Assembly (NCBI GenBank): GCA_034508935.3
Contig: CM067444.1
Coordinates: 81,788,743-81,852,742 of the forward strand
DNA: 64,000 nt
Source: Berghia stephanieae
Taxonomy: Eukaryota; Mollusca; Gastropoda; Nudibranchia; Aeolidiidae
Reading direction: 5' to 3'
Shown here: positions 41,501 to 54,104 of the stretch, piece by piece
Position numbering within the stretch: position 1 is the stretch's first letter
How the letters are laid out: the number at the start of each line of letters is the position of its first letter
Notes under the pieces: model-generated
Told to the model about the DNA's origin: nothing
Seen by the model: the letters and a program-made list of their open reading frames with translations, nothing else
The model's database searches: none
Program-made: the position numbers and the translations under genes

Positions 41501-43932
41501 AAGTGATACTGGGATTTGGTGGGAGGAATATGTGTCTGAGGTCTTCAAAAGGTTTACACTCAAACAAGTGGTGTGTCACTGTTTCATTGGGGAGATGTCA
41601 AGAGGGACAGGAAGGAGGTGTATCTGTCTGTTGTGGTTTTACTTGAATGAATGCTACTGCTACAAGATAGATAAAATGCAGAACAAAAAATAGGTGACTC
41701 AAGGATGCAGTCTGAAATACGGGACAATACCAGGTAATGTGAGTCACTTGGCAGCCTATTATGTATGATCAAATATTAAATATATAAGTTATCTCATTTA
41801 TACATATAAGAGAAGCATCGCAAATCAAAAATATACTATAAATATCATGTGTTGAGATGAAGTCTCAATACATACAAATTTTATTCATCAATAAATGGAA
41901 ATTTAAACATGTTTTATGTCTATTCCAGGTCTGCATTTAATTTAAAGAAAAAATCTGTATCCACCTAAAACGCAAGATTTCCACATTTATTTCTGTGAAT
42001 GATAATCATTAATAGATGCCTCAGAATAGACGTTGTGCAGTTTAATTTGGTATAACATCTATTTCTGAATATAACACCAACTTTTTCACAAATTGTAAAA
42101 TAAAATTCTGTAGATAAAAATCACAATTTGGGCACATCTGGCTACTAAAAAATCTGTATATTATGCTGATTTGATATAAAATAAAAGGCAGATCTGCTAT
42201 TCCCATATTTTGATTATATGATGAGAAGTCAAATATGAAACAAAACATACTGAGTAATACATTTCTGCATCTTTGAATGCCTCAGTAAGTCTGACAACAG
42301 ATCTGCAGCATATTTCCAAGCAGCTCCTCGAAAGTTATTTTTCAAGATACTGGAGATGGTCTGTAGAGTTTGCTCCACATTATTTCCATTGAAGAAAACC
42401 TAATGAAAAGCAAATATGAACAATTTACACTATTTATCAAATACAATTATTTCATTAATTGGACAAATACAGTTTAATCAAATGTAACATGCAATTCATG
42501 GAAAACTGACTTATCTCTAAAAGAAGAATGTCATTGTGATTTAACTGAATAGGACTTATGGTCAACAATGATATAATTAAATTCATAGTTACTGACACCC
42601 ATCCAAAGAGTGACATGACAGACAAACAACGATAGGCCTACAAACAGTAGCTGGGTTGGCCCAGCTCAATAATGCTTCAAATTGATGCATTAGTAAATTT
42701 ATAGGCTGTAAAGGTAATCAATGTTCAGACAAACACTTGATAAAATAAAAAACACAGTCAACTATCTATCTTTATCAATTTCTAATTAATTATTTGAAAA
42801 AAAAACATGAAATAATGCTATCCCCCCCCCCCCCCCCCCCCAAAGTAAAAAGAGGCAGTCCAAAGCTACAATGTAGCAGTTTTCAATACGATTCTATTAC
42901 ATCATATTTGACGATTCAACCAGTAGAAACATGCCACCTATCCATGATAACCACTTTTGTACAGAACGGAAGTTAGTCTTTCATTCAAGCTTTGACACAA
43001 TATCATAGTAACTAATTGAATGAGATGGTCACAAAATGTAACCTATATAATATCACAATGTGAGAGTTTACCTCTTGACCAAACTGATCTTGTAGACTTA
43101 GACTAGTAAAAATACTGAGAGAAAACACCACGTTCACTTGGTTTGAGTGCTCAAAAAAGCCACACAAGGTTTTTTGAAGCTTTCCAAACTGCGACTGAAA
43201 AGGCATGAGGAATGGAACGAAAATTAACCAATGAGATACCACTAAATTTATGAAATGATACAATTATACTTAATTCATTAGTATCCAGTAAATGAAATTG
43301 AAATAATAAAACAAATTCTACAACAGATACATATAAAGATTCTCAATTTTGAAGACTTAAATTGGTTTGTGTTTCTGTGAAATCCAATAAACTATACATG
43401 AGGTTAAGTGTTTGTATCCACAAAAATTGAAAATAATCATTATTATTCTTGTCATTAAATTAATTAGCCAACTTACACAGATAACTGTGCATTCAAATAA
43501 TAAGTCATCAAATTTTGAAATTAATTCATAAAACCATTATCTATGATAAGTGGTTCCTCTATCGTTACAGAACAAAAGAAAACAAACCATGTTCCTTATG
43601 GCTGACTGAACAAGCACATTATTCCTGCAAAGGTTGGCTAGAGTTCCAAGAGAAGGCGATAAAAGTGAATCTGTCTTTGACATTCTGACAAACAAAAATA
43701 TAAATCAATGATTCTATAATATAATAATATACTAGAAACAAATAAAATGTTAGAGAGAATGTAATAATTAGTCTTTGATAATATTTTCGAATAAAATAAC
43801 TTTGTCGCTTTTAACTTGTAAAATGAAAATATTATTTTACATCACTTCGAGACCAAATGCCATCAAACCAAAATATATTTTTGGTGGTATGATCGGTCTT
43901 CGGGAACTTAATGCCATCAAACCAAAATATCT

Positions 43933-43971
<39 letters not shown>

Positions 43972-46220
43972 GAGAATCAAATGCCAGTCTACAATGTGAG
44001 AGAGAATACCATCAATTCTTTTATAACATTTTATAACAAAATAATTTTGCTCATAGAAAAATATCATTTTGACCCCACTTTGAGAATGAATTGCCATATA
44101 TTTTTGAACTCCCACAGAGAATTTAATGTCATCAAAGAAAAATATTTTGATCTTATTGTGATAACCAAATGTCAGTTATAAATTTACGAAAAGATGAAAT
44201 GAAAAGAAAAAAAAAAAGCAGATAATATCCTCCCATCAACCTTTCAGTCATGATTCAAAATATAGCAGAGTATCCCTCTCGCATTCAGGTGAAAGGTGCT
44301 GTACCAGTCTGGTTATGTATTCAACTCCCAATTGTCGCAGTTTATATTCTCTATTCTTCTGGCATTGTTCTACTCTTGTCTTCAAAATAAAACTTAATTT
44401 TTGTGACATATATACTTACATAATAATAATAATAATAATTATTATTATTATTATATACTTACATATTGCTGATTAACAATTTTAAGAGTCCAGTGACATA
44501 GTTTTGGTCATAGCTAATTCTTTGGCCATAGGTTAACCTCTGCAGAAGCTGTAGAGACTGAATAAAGATATCTCTATAAACAAATGGTATGAGTATGAGT
44601 TTTCTTTCTAACTTTGATGTAATTTAAGAAATTAATTTCCATTATCAAACAATATAGTCACTATTTTCACTTTACTTGCAAACCGTTTAGGTCATTTCAG
44701 TACCAGGTAAAATAATCAGAACCAAATCCCCTGTCTCTCTGTTATAAATGTTTTTCTTTAAACTTATTTTCATAAGGGAAAAAAAAAGGAAATGTTCAAG
44801 AATATATTACATTAATTCCCAGAAAGTATGCAATTTACAGTATATTCTTGAACTTACGTCAATCAAGATAGGATCTTCTGGAGTGCCTTGCTTGGTTTCC
44901 ACTTGCTCAATCAATGACGGACACAGATTAAATATTTCATGCAACATCTTTCTAATTGAATCATCATAAGCTGCAGCAAATAAAACAAAAAAAAAACAAC
45001 AACTGAATTTATATATATGTTTAATCATGCAAACAACATGCTCTAAGGATTTAACCATTGTTTTTCGGGGGATTTTTGTTGCTATTATGACAATAGATAT
45101 CCTGCCATTAATCATGAAAATGTCAAACATAAAATTTTATCACTTTATCTTTGTTAAATGATGCAAAGACGGAATTGATGTTATGTGGAAATACCATAGG
45201 AAAAAATTAAGTTTTACCAACAGTCCGTTTGAGAACAGATGTTCAATAAAGTCCTCTATATGTGTGAAAAACCTTGGTGTCTTGTTTGATAATAATGAGG
45301 GTTGTGGCACTTTTTTTTTTCAACCAATGTAAAGCGCATTGAGCATTATATAATGTTGAAAAGGCGCTACACAAATGCCATCTATTAATATCATTGTCTA
45401 TTTTCAAATATGTTAAGGTAGCAGGGTAGCAGTTCAAAATGAAAAACACTCACAGAAATTCAACAAAATTTTAACAGCACATCCAGTAAGTTCTGACTGC
45501 TCCTCATCGCTTTGGAGACATCTGACTAAAAATGACAAACATTCTGAGACTTCAAGTTGATCAGCTGTTGATACCAATTTCCTTACAAAAGCGAGTTTGC
45601 CAGTAAGATTTTGTAAAACCTGAAATTTCAAAATAAAAAATGATGTGATGAAATAAAGGATGAACATCAAGAAGCATGTCAGATGCTTGCTACAGAATAT
45701 TGTAAAATGAAGGAAAATACTACCAAATTTCAGATTTCAACAGTTTATGCATGAACTTTGTCTTGTCAATGTTGCACTACACATTGACACAGCACGACTG
45801 ACAGCACTGTGAAAGTGTGAGAATTATATTTTCAGCATGGAGAGATCTAGCAGGAGATGGGTTGTTCAAGGCTTGTGTGAGCATTCTGTTCTGCCTAAAG
45901 ATTATTTACATACAACCCAAAAGAAAATTGACAAGATGACATGAATTTTAAAGACAACAAATTTTTCAATGGCAGAATTTTTATCACTTAGGAAAGCAGA
46001 AACTAACATCCTTGAATTACCTTTGTTATCTTAAACAAACATTTACATTTAAACATAAAAGTACATTTTCTTCATTTCAGCATGTTGAAATGTTTCATTT
46101 TAAATGCTTCATCTATTTTGTTACCTCTAGCTGATGAAGTAAGTAGCGTAATCTTGAAGGGTTGCTGTGATACTGGCTTGCAGCTCTTAAAACATTTGTC
46201 AGACAATCCAAAGATTCCAT
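25685..46220 (-). CDS. CIP2A: CIP2A homologue, 22 coding exons, 942 aa
   Basis: Coding exons in order: 46125-46220, 45454-45619, 44858-44970, 44463-44557, 43588-43684, 43072-43194, 42251-42399, 41359-41434, 40463-40705, 39660-39828, 38884-39031, 38015-38114, 36787-36908, 35808-36075, 35186-35251, 34599-34709, 34140-34255, 32220-32282, 29389-29502, 28711-28784, 26278-26438, 25685-25843. Every junction has GT/AG and consistent phase; the sum is 2829 nt with one stop. Human CIP2A (about 905 aa) has the same layout. CIP2A inhibits PP2A by binding B56 subunits, stabilises MYC, and with TOPBP1 tethers broken chromosomes in mitosis. The start MESLDCLTNVLRAASQY parallels the human MDSTACLKSLLLTVSQY. 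The weakest splice site is the GTCAGT donor after exon 17. 5' UTR exons are not determined. The introns are loaded with transposons but no exon is interrupted. Confidence 0.94.
26605..26775 (+). mobile_element. tRNA-derived SINE-D, copy 1, in CIP2A intron 20
   Basis: A-box-like TATCTCATACGGTAGAATC and B box GGTTCGAGCCC (26680-26690) are followed by the body ATTCTCTATTGTCTTCTGGC. The body recurs at 44.3 kb. Inserted opposite to the gene's strand. Confidence 0.65.
26872..27924 (+). mobile_element. piggyBac-type element in CIP2A intron 20
   Basis: Both ends carry TTAA. The left reads TTAATTCTTTAGTTGCTA and the right, reversed, TTAACTCTTTAGTTGCCA. Inside, on the plus strand, an acidic stretch (DSDDDNVYRQDSDS) is followed by NPTKWLIDFNESSGDMN. 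This is reminiscent of the N-terminal region of piggyBac transposases. The catalytic DDD domain is absent, so the 1.05-kb element is a degenerate or internally deleted copy. Confidence 0.7.
28985..29310 (-). mobile_element. SINE-F, copy 1, in CIP2A intron 19
   Basis: Minus strand starts GTGGCTCGGTGGTCAGTAGT (A-box-like) and contains GTCCTTGGGTAAGGCACTTC and AGTGTTAGCACAAAACGGAT. A second copy lies at 51860-52120. The 'TTGGGTAAGGCACTT' module is common in animal SINEs. Confidence 0.6.
29618..29882 (+). mobile_element. SINE-B, copy 1, in CIP2A intron 18
   Basis: tRNA-like head in which the anticodon arm reads CATTTCACACACAAAGGG. Body: GTTAGATCTGGTGGGAAGTA, AAGGTAGCAAGAAATTGTTA. End: CTCATGGCTCTGAAGGAC. 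ATTCATGG occurs at both edges (29611 and about 29889), a possible short target duplication. Confidence 0.7.
30040..30262 (+). mobile_element. SINE-B, copy 2, in CIP2A intron 18
   Basis: Head GATAGAGCACTCACTTCACA then AGCAAAGGGATC, with an anticodon-loop position reading CAC. The body GTTTGTTAGATCTGACAAAA, AGTACTTTGCAATAGATAGA follows. The 3' part is missing. Confidence 0.7.
31335..31460 (+). mobile_element. SINE-B, copy 3 (3' part), in CIP2A intron 18
   Basis: Contains CCTATCCAAATGGTAGCAAG, TAATTCCATAAGTC and GGCTCTGAAGGACTAC, the family's 3' end. It lies directly left of the TTAA-type element at 31485. Confidence 0.6.
31485..32159 (+). mobile_element. piggyBac-like TIR element in CIP2A intron 18
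   Basis: The left end AACCCATTACTTGACAG and the right end, reversed (AACCCATTGCTTGACAG), match 16 of 17. The right side retains TTAA (32156-32159); the left is altered. Inside on the plus strand is an acidic Ser/Asp/Glu stretch (SDDGDDVGSDSGDESDIE), like the acidic N-termini of piggyBac-type transposases. No catalytic domain. A truncated relative is the best guess. Confidence 0.5.
32570..32665 (-). mobile_element. SINE-A tail, in CIP2A intron 17
   Basis: Minus strand reads GGTGTCATGTCTCGTCCTAC, then GTTGGTTGGCATGG and CTGTAAAACCCTTTGAAGTG. This corresponds to the 3' module of the full copy at 4.6-4.7 kb. Confidence 0.6.
33228..33435 (+). mobile_element. tRNA-derived SINE-G, in CIP2A intron 17
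   Basis: Begins GGGCAGCGTGGCTCAGCAGT (A box). The arm CTTCATACCCGAAAGG is followed by GTACTGAGCTTGAATACCCA (degenerate B box). The body CTTGAGCAAGTCACCTTGCC ends with GAGATTAATAAAGGGA. Only one copy is seen in the window. Confidence 0.6.
37100..37340 (+). mobile_element. SINE-A, degenerate copy in CIP2A intron 12
   Basis: B-box region GTAGGTCCTTGGTTCGAGTC, body GTTGAGACTTT, GCTCTTTATTCGCATTCTCT, ACTCAGGTGTAAAATAATTA, tail start TAGGTCTAATCCTACC. Confidence 0.65.
37378..37912 (-). repeat. Repeat C, copy 7 (full length), in CIP2A intron 12
   Basis: Minus-strand copy running from the tail (plus strand TTTTAAGGGTTTTACGGTGC) to the head (CCCACTATGGGAGGTCGGGA). It carries an internal (AAT)n expansion at 37667-37686. 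Lies just 3' of CIP2A exon 12. Confidence 0.8.
38322..38640. repeat. (AAT)n tracts in CIP2A intron 11
   Basis: Long interrupted trinucleotide runs at 38322-38378 and 38413-38595. They are followed by GTGTCTATATAGCG, an L2/CR1-like tail on the minus strand, suggesting that the array grew from a retroposon tail. Confidence 0.9.
40030..40215 (-). mobile_element. Retroposon 3' tail in CIP2A intron 9
   Basis: Minus strand reads GTTAAGCGCTTTTAGCATTT, GGCACTATATAAAAATCATA, then ATT-rich sequence. Same layout as the L2/CR1-like tails elsewhere in the window; no head or coding part. Confidence 0.5.
40838..41160 (+). mobile_element. SINE-A, copy in CIP2A intron 8
   Basis: Head TGTGGTATGACACTCTTCTT, B-box-like GGTTTGTATCC, body GAGTCCTTGGAAAAGATTTC and GAGTACCTGTTCAATAACAG. 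Tail GTCTTGTCCTCAATGTTAAG, GTTGCTGTTGACATAGG variant, TAAAGCGCTTTGAC. Confidence 0.7.
44262..44400 (+). mobile_element. tRNA-derived SINE-D, copy 2, in CIP2A intron 4
   Basis: Decayed head (TATCCCTCTCGCATTCAGGT; TTCAACTCCCAATTGTCGCA) with the same body as the copy at 26.6 kb (ATTCTCTATTCTTCTGGCAT). Confidence 0.5.
45298..45378 (+). mobile_element. L2/CR1-like retroposon tail in CIP2A intron 2
   Basis: GTAAAGCGCATTGAGCATTA followed by AAAAGGCGCTACACAAATGC, the tail module without a head. Confidence 0.5.
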
Positions 46221-46254
46221 GGTGAATAAATACCGGGTTTGGCATTAACAACAA

Positions 46255-46530
46255 TTTGCTTTTGTTGAAAACGTCTCAATCTTTACCTAATGGGAGATTT
46301 AAAAAATAATAATTCAAGACTATGATGTTTTAGCATTATGGTTAATTTCAGTGAAATCGATAAAGGATAATAATTAATTTGCTTTTGTTGAAGAACTCTC
46401 AATCTTTACCTAATGGGAGATTTTTAAAATAATAATTCAAGACGAGGATGTTTTAGCACTATGGTTAATTTCAGTGAAATCAATAAATGATTAATTTGTT
46501 TTTGTTGAAAAACTCTCAATCTTTACCTAA
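46255..46530. repeat. ~120-bp tandem repeat just upstream of CIP2A start
   Basis: Units begin with TTGCTTTTGTTGAA at 46255, 46379 and 46497 (the last a partial). Each carries CTCAATCTTTACCTAATGGG, and the first two also ATGGTTAATTTCAGTGAAAT. Periods are 124 and 118 bp. The array starts 35 bases upstream of the CIP2A ATG, so it lies in the 5' UTR or promoter. On the gene's strand each unit shows TTAGGTAAAG, a possible donor-like sequence. Confidence 0.9.
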
Positions 46531-46536
46531 AATAAA

Positions 46537-46677
46537 TACAGTAGAACCGTAATATAAGTCTAGAGATAGCAGGCACCCGATTATAACATTTTAAAAATCC
46601 CTGATTTTTCTCCCTATTTGCCTGTAGCTATAGCAGGGACTTTTAAGAACCTAATTTTATATTACAGGGACACTGTA
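46537..46677. mobile_element. 141-bp pogo-like MITE upstream of CIP2A
   Basis: Left end TACAGTAGAACCGTAATATA; right end reversed TACAGTGTCCCTGTAATATA. TA lies at both extremes. Too short to code. It lies immediately after the tandem repeat array in the CIP2A upstream region. Confidence 0.6.
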
Positions 46678-46877
46678 ACCCAATTACTATCTCCAAATAC
46701 AATGAATAAGCCCAGATTACATTCAAGTATGCCTACAGCTTTGGCAACGGAGAGCACTCTGTGTTTGAGGGTGTATAGGCTACTTACTAGATGCATCATT
46801 TTCAGCATAAAATTGGCAGACAATGTGTAGCACATAACATAGAGACACACACATTCATAACGGTCAGCTTGAAAAAA

Positions 46878-50310
<3,433 letters not shown>

Positions 50311-50319
50311 GGGGGGGGG

Positions 50320-50432
50320 GGGGGTGAAATGTGGCAGAAGCAGTATTTGAACACACAGCGTCGATTCCGACAAGCCTTTTAATAAATTACTTCTAAGGCA
50401 GAGGACTTAACCATTTGGCCATGACACCCACA
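50320..50432 (-). mobile_element. tRNA-like remnant (Leu/Ser-type head)
   Basis: Minus strand reads GGGTGTCATGGCCAAATGGT then TAAGTCCTCTGCCTTAGAAG, with an extended variable region and GTGTTCAAATAC. This layout resembles a type II tRNA (Leu or Ser) or a SINE derived from one. The acceptor ends do not pair, so it is not a working tRNA gene. A poly-G run (50310-50324) lies next to it. Confidence 0.45.
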
Positions 50433-50642
50433 TGAATGTCAATATAGTAACCTACTATCCATCGACTGACTTATTGTTGGTTAATTTTATGTTTTTATTG
50501 ATAATCTATTTCTATGTGCATTTCAAAACTTTCCATATTCTGGAATGTGGATAAAATATTTAAAAGTAAAAGTAACAGAGTTTCAAAAATGTGTCTGTGA
50601 ATAATCAATTTTCTTATTCTCTGACTGACACTGACTGACATT

Positions 50643-50684
50643 GACATGTCTGAGATTATCAAATTTCTTATTCTCAGACATGTC
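50643..50684. repeat. Perfect 13-bp hairpin
   Basis: GACATGTCTGAGA (50643-50655) and its exact reverse complement (50672-50684) flank a 16-base loop. The inner CAGACATGTCTG is itself palindromic. Confidence 0.75.
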
Positions 50685-50903
50685 TGAGAATAAAACACAG
50701 CGTCAGTAAAATGACTAAATGAGTAAATGTAAACAGTAACAACAACAGAGTGGCATAGTATGGTATGGTTGTGAGTGTGAGAGTTAAAATTAAAGTTAAA
50801 ATAAAAATTTACCAAAGTAAATGAAATTAGAATTAGAATTAGACAATTAGAATTAGACTTTTATTTCCATTTTAAGGTTTAGACAATGGACAGAAATGGG
50901 CAA

Positions 50904-51105
50904 GCCTTCCGAAAGCTCCTACATCCCCAGTTTTCTTTTTTAAAACATAATGTTATCTAGTAGTAGTAGTAGTAGAGGGGTTTGGGAGTGGGAGGGGGGA
51001 GACTTTTAAAAAAATAAGTTTCTCCCCTCCCAAACCCCCAACTACTACTAGAGAACATTATAAAAACAAAAAAGAATGCTGCGGATGTAGTAGCTTTCGG
51101 AAGGC
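50904..51105. repeat. ~200-bp fold-back (inverted repeat) structure
   Basis: The arms from 50904 and to 51105 are complementary along most of their length. Outer part: CTTCCGAAAGCTCCTACATC against GATGTAGTAGCTTTCGGAAG. Middle: AACATAATGTTATCTAGTAG against CTACTAGAGAACATTATA. Inner: GGGGTTTGGGAG against CTCCCAAACCCC, with a ~20-base A-rich centre near 51007. GACAATG occurs just outside both ends (50882, 51112), a possible 7-bp duplication. Probably a fold-back MITE. Confidence 0.8.
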
Positions 51106-51859
51106 ATCCCGGACAATGAGTATCATAAATTGTGAAGACTAAGACTGAGACTTGTTTCCTAGTGCCTACTACTACTAAGAAGAGTGTAGAGAGAGTTGCA
51201 GTCATCTGACTGACTGAATGAATCCGAATTCAAGTTCAGACCTGCCTCCTGACCGTCAATCTAGCGATCTACATGCGGTATCTACATTCAAAAACATAAA
51301 TGTGGGTTTTTTTTCCAAAGTTTAATTACGTACTCGTGTGAGTATGTGAGTATAATACCCTTTCCTTTCCTTTAAAAAAAATGTTTTTAAACTGTGAAAG
51401 TCTTGTTTAGTTTAGGACTTATACACAATAACTTTGTTTAAATCACCCGCTTCCGGTTTATACGAGGACAAAATTACCGATGTAAACAAATGAGTTCAAG
51501 AAAGTTCGGGGGTCAAGTGTAGAAATTGGATCGTTGCCAAACTTGAAGCCAAACGAAAATATTATATTATAATAAAATAATTTTTTAAAAAAATAATACA
51601 ATAATAAAAATCCATGATTGCCCCCTTATCGTACTAGCCTATAAATACAAAGGCCTTTCTTCCTTTTTAACTTCATATTTTTTTCCGCGATCATAGCTCA
51701 AATTGTTAAAGTTAAAGCGATTTAAAAAAAAAAAAATCATGAGCATGTTAAATCCGTCATCTGACTGATTCAAGTTCAGTGCGTTCACAAGGTTTCATTT
51801 ATCGAAGTGACTAATGGTCAGTACTGACCCCCCAGGCATTTATTCTCCCATCAGGTCAT
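51106..51859. other. Intergenic, nothing recognised
   Basis: AT-rich sequence between the fold-back structure and the SINE-F copy. No coding exon or further repeat could be supported. Confidence 0.4.
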
Positions 51860-52120
51860 ATAGAACCATACTTCGTAGTTTCGTACAGTACCACTCATCT
51901 GTTAGACGTCCTTTTTGTACTAACACTCTTAAAATATCCATCACTAACTAATACCAGGTATTTTTTCACACCTGAGTTCAGTGTGGCAATATATGTTCAG
52001 TGCCTTACCCAAGGACAAGTCGAGACCAGAATTTTCCACAGTACTATCACCAATCCAGTGACTGGCCAAATTGACACTTGTGACAAGATGAGAAATAGTT
52101 CCCTGAGCTACTGCACCACA
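51860..52120 (-). mobile_element. SINE-F, copy 2
   Basis: Minus strand starts GTGTGGTGCAGTAGCTCAGG, contains GTCCTTGGGTAAGGCACTGA, and ends with AGTGTTAGTACAAAAAGGAC. It aligns with 28985-29310. Confidence 0.6.
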
Positions 52121-52124
52121 CAAA

Positions 52125-52290
52125 TTAGTTGGCTATGTGGTCCAGTGGCATGACACACCTTCGGACCAGAAGGTCCAAGGTTCGAGTTCTGTTCTGAAGG
52201 GCGCATAGCTGAGCCATTGGTAAAAGCTCTTTGCTCACCGTACTCAGAAGAATATCTGGCCGTTAACAGCTTTGTCTCTGTAACTGATGC
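52125..52290 (+). mobile_element. SINE-A, head and body
   Basis: GGCTATGTGGTCCAGTGGCA, CAGAAGGTCCAAGGTTCGAG, CATAGCTGAGCCATTGGTAA, GCTCTTTGCTCACCGTACTC, then TATCTGGCCGTTAACAGCTT. No tail. Confidence 0.75.
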
Positions 52291-52577
52291 TTGGATTTGA
52301 TGGGAGGAAAATGCATCTGAAATTGTTAAATGGCGCGTTACTGTTTTATTGATGTGTTGACATAAAGGAAAGGAAGGGGATGTGTCTTTTGTAATTTTAC
52401 TTTGGTAACGGTTGAGCGGTATGTGCTGTGTTCTTAGTTGAAAGATGGTATTTTGCTGGTGTATTCCAAGGTTATTTATGCTATCACAAATATACAATAA
52501 ATACGATATTACTAAAGATTTCATTGGCTTGATCGCAGGAGCAGTGCAAACCGCATTTGCCCATTTGTTTGCTTGTT

Positions 52578-52579
<2 letters not shown>

Positions 52580-52662
<83 letters not shown>

Positions 52663-52694
52663 TAATAGCAACGACAATAACAATAATAATAATG

Positions 52695-52782
<88 letters not shown>

Positions 52783-52783
52783 G
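52580..52783. repeat. (AAT)n microsatellite
   Basis: About 200 bp of AAT with a short GATAATAGCAACGAC interruption. All long single-residue frames over it are repeat artefacts. Confidence 0.97.
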
Positions 52784-52789
52784 GAATAG

Positions 52790-53180
52790 ATAAAGATTTC
52801 AGGAGCACACTATCAGTGTACTTAGTTTGAGATCCCCTAAATGTCTCATCCTGACTCAAGCACAGGTCCCCACTAAGAGGAACACGCTAAAATTTTTACA
52901 AATCATATATACTGTATGTAAAACTAAAAATAATACAGTGCATAACAGAGAGATGATTTGCAAGACCAAAAAAAATATAATCTCCCTAAACGCTAACTAT
53001 ACATTTGACTGTTTCCCTCCCACTCCCAGCCAAGTTATCCAACCAGAGTCAGGACAAAATAAAGTAATCTCATCCAAGATAAAGACCGAAAGCATCTTGG
53101 AAAACATATAGGGGGATAGAAGACACAGTACGTACCTCCCTGCCCACTTTGGGAAGTCAGAACCCCACTCACAAATTGTG
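52790..53180 (-). repeat. Repeat C, copy 8
   Basis: Minus-strand copy lacking the 3' hairpin. Plus strand reads GTGTACTTAGTTTGAGATCC, ACAGAGAGATGATTTGCAAG, TTTGACTGTTTCCCTCCCAC and CTCCCTGCCCACTTTGGGAA. Confidence 0.75.
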
Positions 53181-53264
53181 ACAATGAAGGGATGGTTGCA
53201 AGATAGGTCAACAGATCTGCTCTCAGACATGTGAAAAAGTAAGATACAGACTTGTTGAGAGGTT

Positions 53265-53545
53265 CATATAGAAAACTGGACTAATTCCATGTGTCTTAAA
53301 AGTCCTACCAAGACACAAGTAAGGCGGTTTCTATAGTGTGAAACGGATAATACCAATTGCTTGTTATCCTTTGGATAGAATGATAGTCCATCGCAAAGTA
53401 CTTTCCACCAGATCAAACAGAATCAGCTACCCAATCACTGCAGAAAAAAATCTTGAATGCATTCGGCATCAATCTTGGTCAGTTTGCATGAGAACTGAGC
53501 TATCAGGACCCCAATTCCTTCCAAGATGGTTACACTCAAAAGGTA
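53265..53545 (-). mobile_element. SINE-B, copy 4
   Basis: Plus strand shows the reversed body (ATTGCTTGTTATCCTTTGGA, AAGTACTTTCCACCAGATCA, AGCTACCCAATCACTGCAG) and the head region near 53500-53540. Confidence 0.7.
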
Positions 53546-53689
53546 ACAACAACAATAACTAATATGTATAATAACAGAGCAAATAGGGAGATAATTTACA
53601 AGGAAAAAGATAAATCTACCATGATTTGGTCCAAGCAAAATGCCAAAAGATTCTCATGGATGAGAACAAAATACATTAAAGGGGGGAGG

Positions 53690-53935
53690 GGGTGTTAAAG
53701 CATGTGAGATGTTACTATGATTATTTTCTTTTGACAACGACAATGTTGTTATGGGCCAGGTACTCATTTCATCTGAATACTGTGGGAGAATGTGAGTAAA
53801 GGGTATATTCCAAGGACTAAATTTTGCATCGCCCAGAGTAGGACTTGAATAAGAGACCCCTGGTCTGTAAGTGAGCATCATCTCACTACACAAAACGACC
53901 CAAGAAAAGGAATAAATTTCAAGTAAGAATCTGGA
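53690..53935 (-). mobile_element. SINE-A, reverse copy
   Basis: Plus strand GGGCCAGGTACTCATTTCAT, GAATGTGAGTAAAGGGTATA, then GACCCCTGGTCTGTAAGTGA, i.e. body and head of SINE-A reversed. Confidence 0.65.
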
Positions 53936-54104
53936 CACTCCAATCCTCTGCAATTTTGACATAAACAACATCTGGTATTTTTTTATATCATCATAATTCT
54001 TTTATTTTCTTTTTACATAATATAATCAAATTAAGATGTTACACAACCATCCAGGAAGATTAGAAGGACAAAGAAACATTGGGACGGTAAGTGGATAGAG
54101 AGAT

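Larger units (their letters stand above)
35808..46220 (-). other. CIP2A: CIP2A armadillo-like half (exons 1-14)
   Basis: Residues about 1-655. Landmarks with human counterparts: YLLHQLE/QLLRHLE (end of exon 1), QLLQRLTYG/QLLQKLTYN (exon 4), LGTLANLCRNN/LGLLANLCRHN (exon 5), VFQLLLSICTIPFIR/VLELLLAFCSVTQLR (exon 9), SILALEFL/SVLALELF (exon 9), LQNPRLM/LQDPRLI (exon 12-13 junction). The known human N-terminal region folds as an armadillo-like superhelix that dimerises and binds PP2A-B56. Exon 14 is a Ser/Arg-rich linker (SRPAEPRRADLESSYNLRKR), longer than I recall for human, and accounts for much of the extra length. Confidence 0.92.

Noticed and set aside
52108-52683. 191-codon minus-strand frame
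   Set aside because: Its first part is a poly-Leu translation of (AAT)n and the rest runs antisense through a SINE-A copy.
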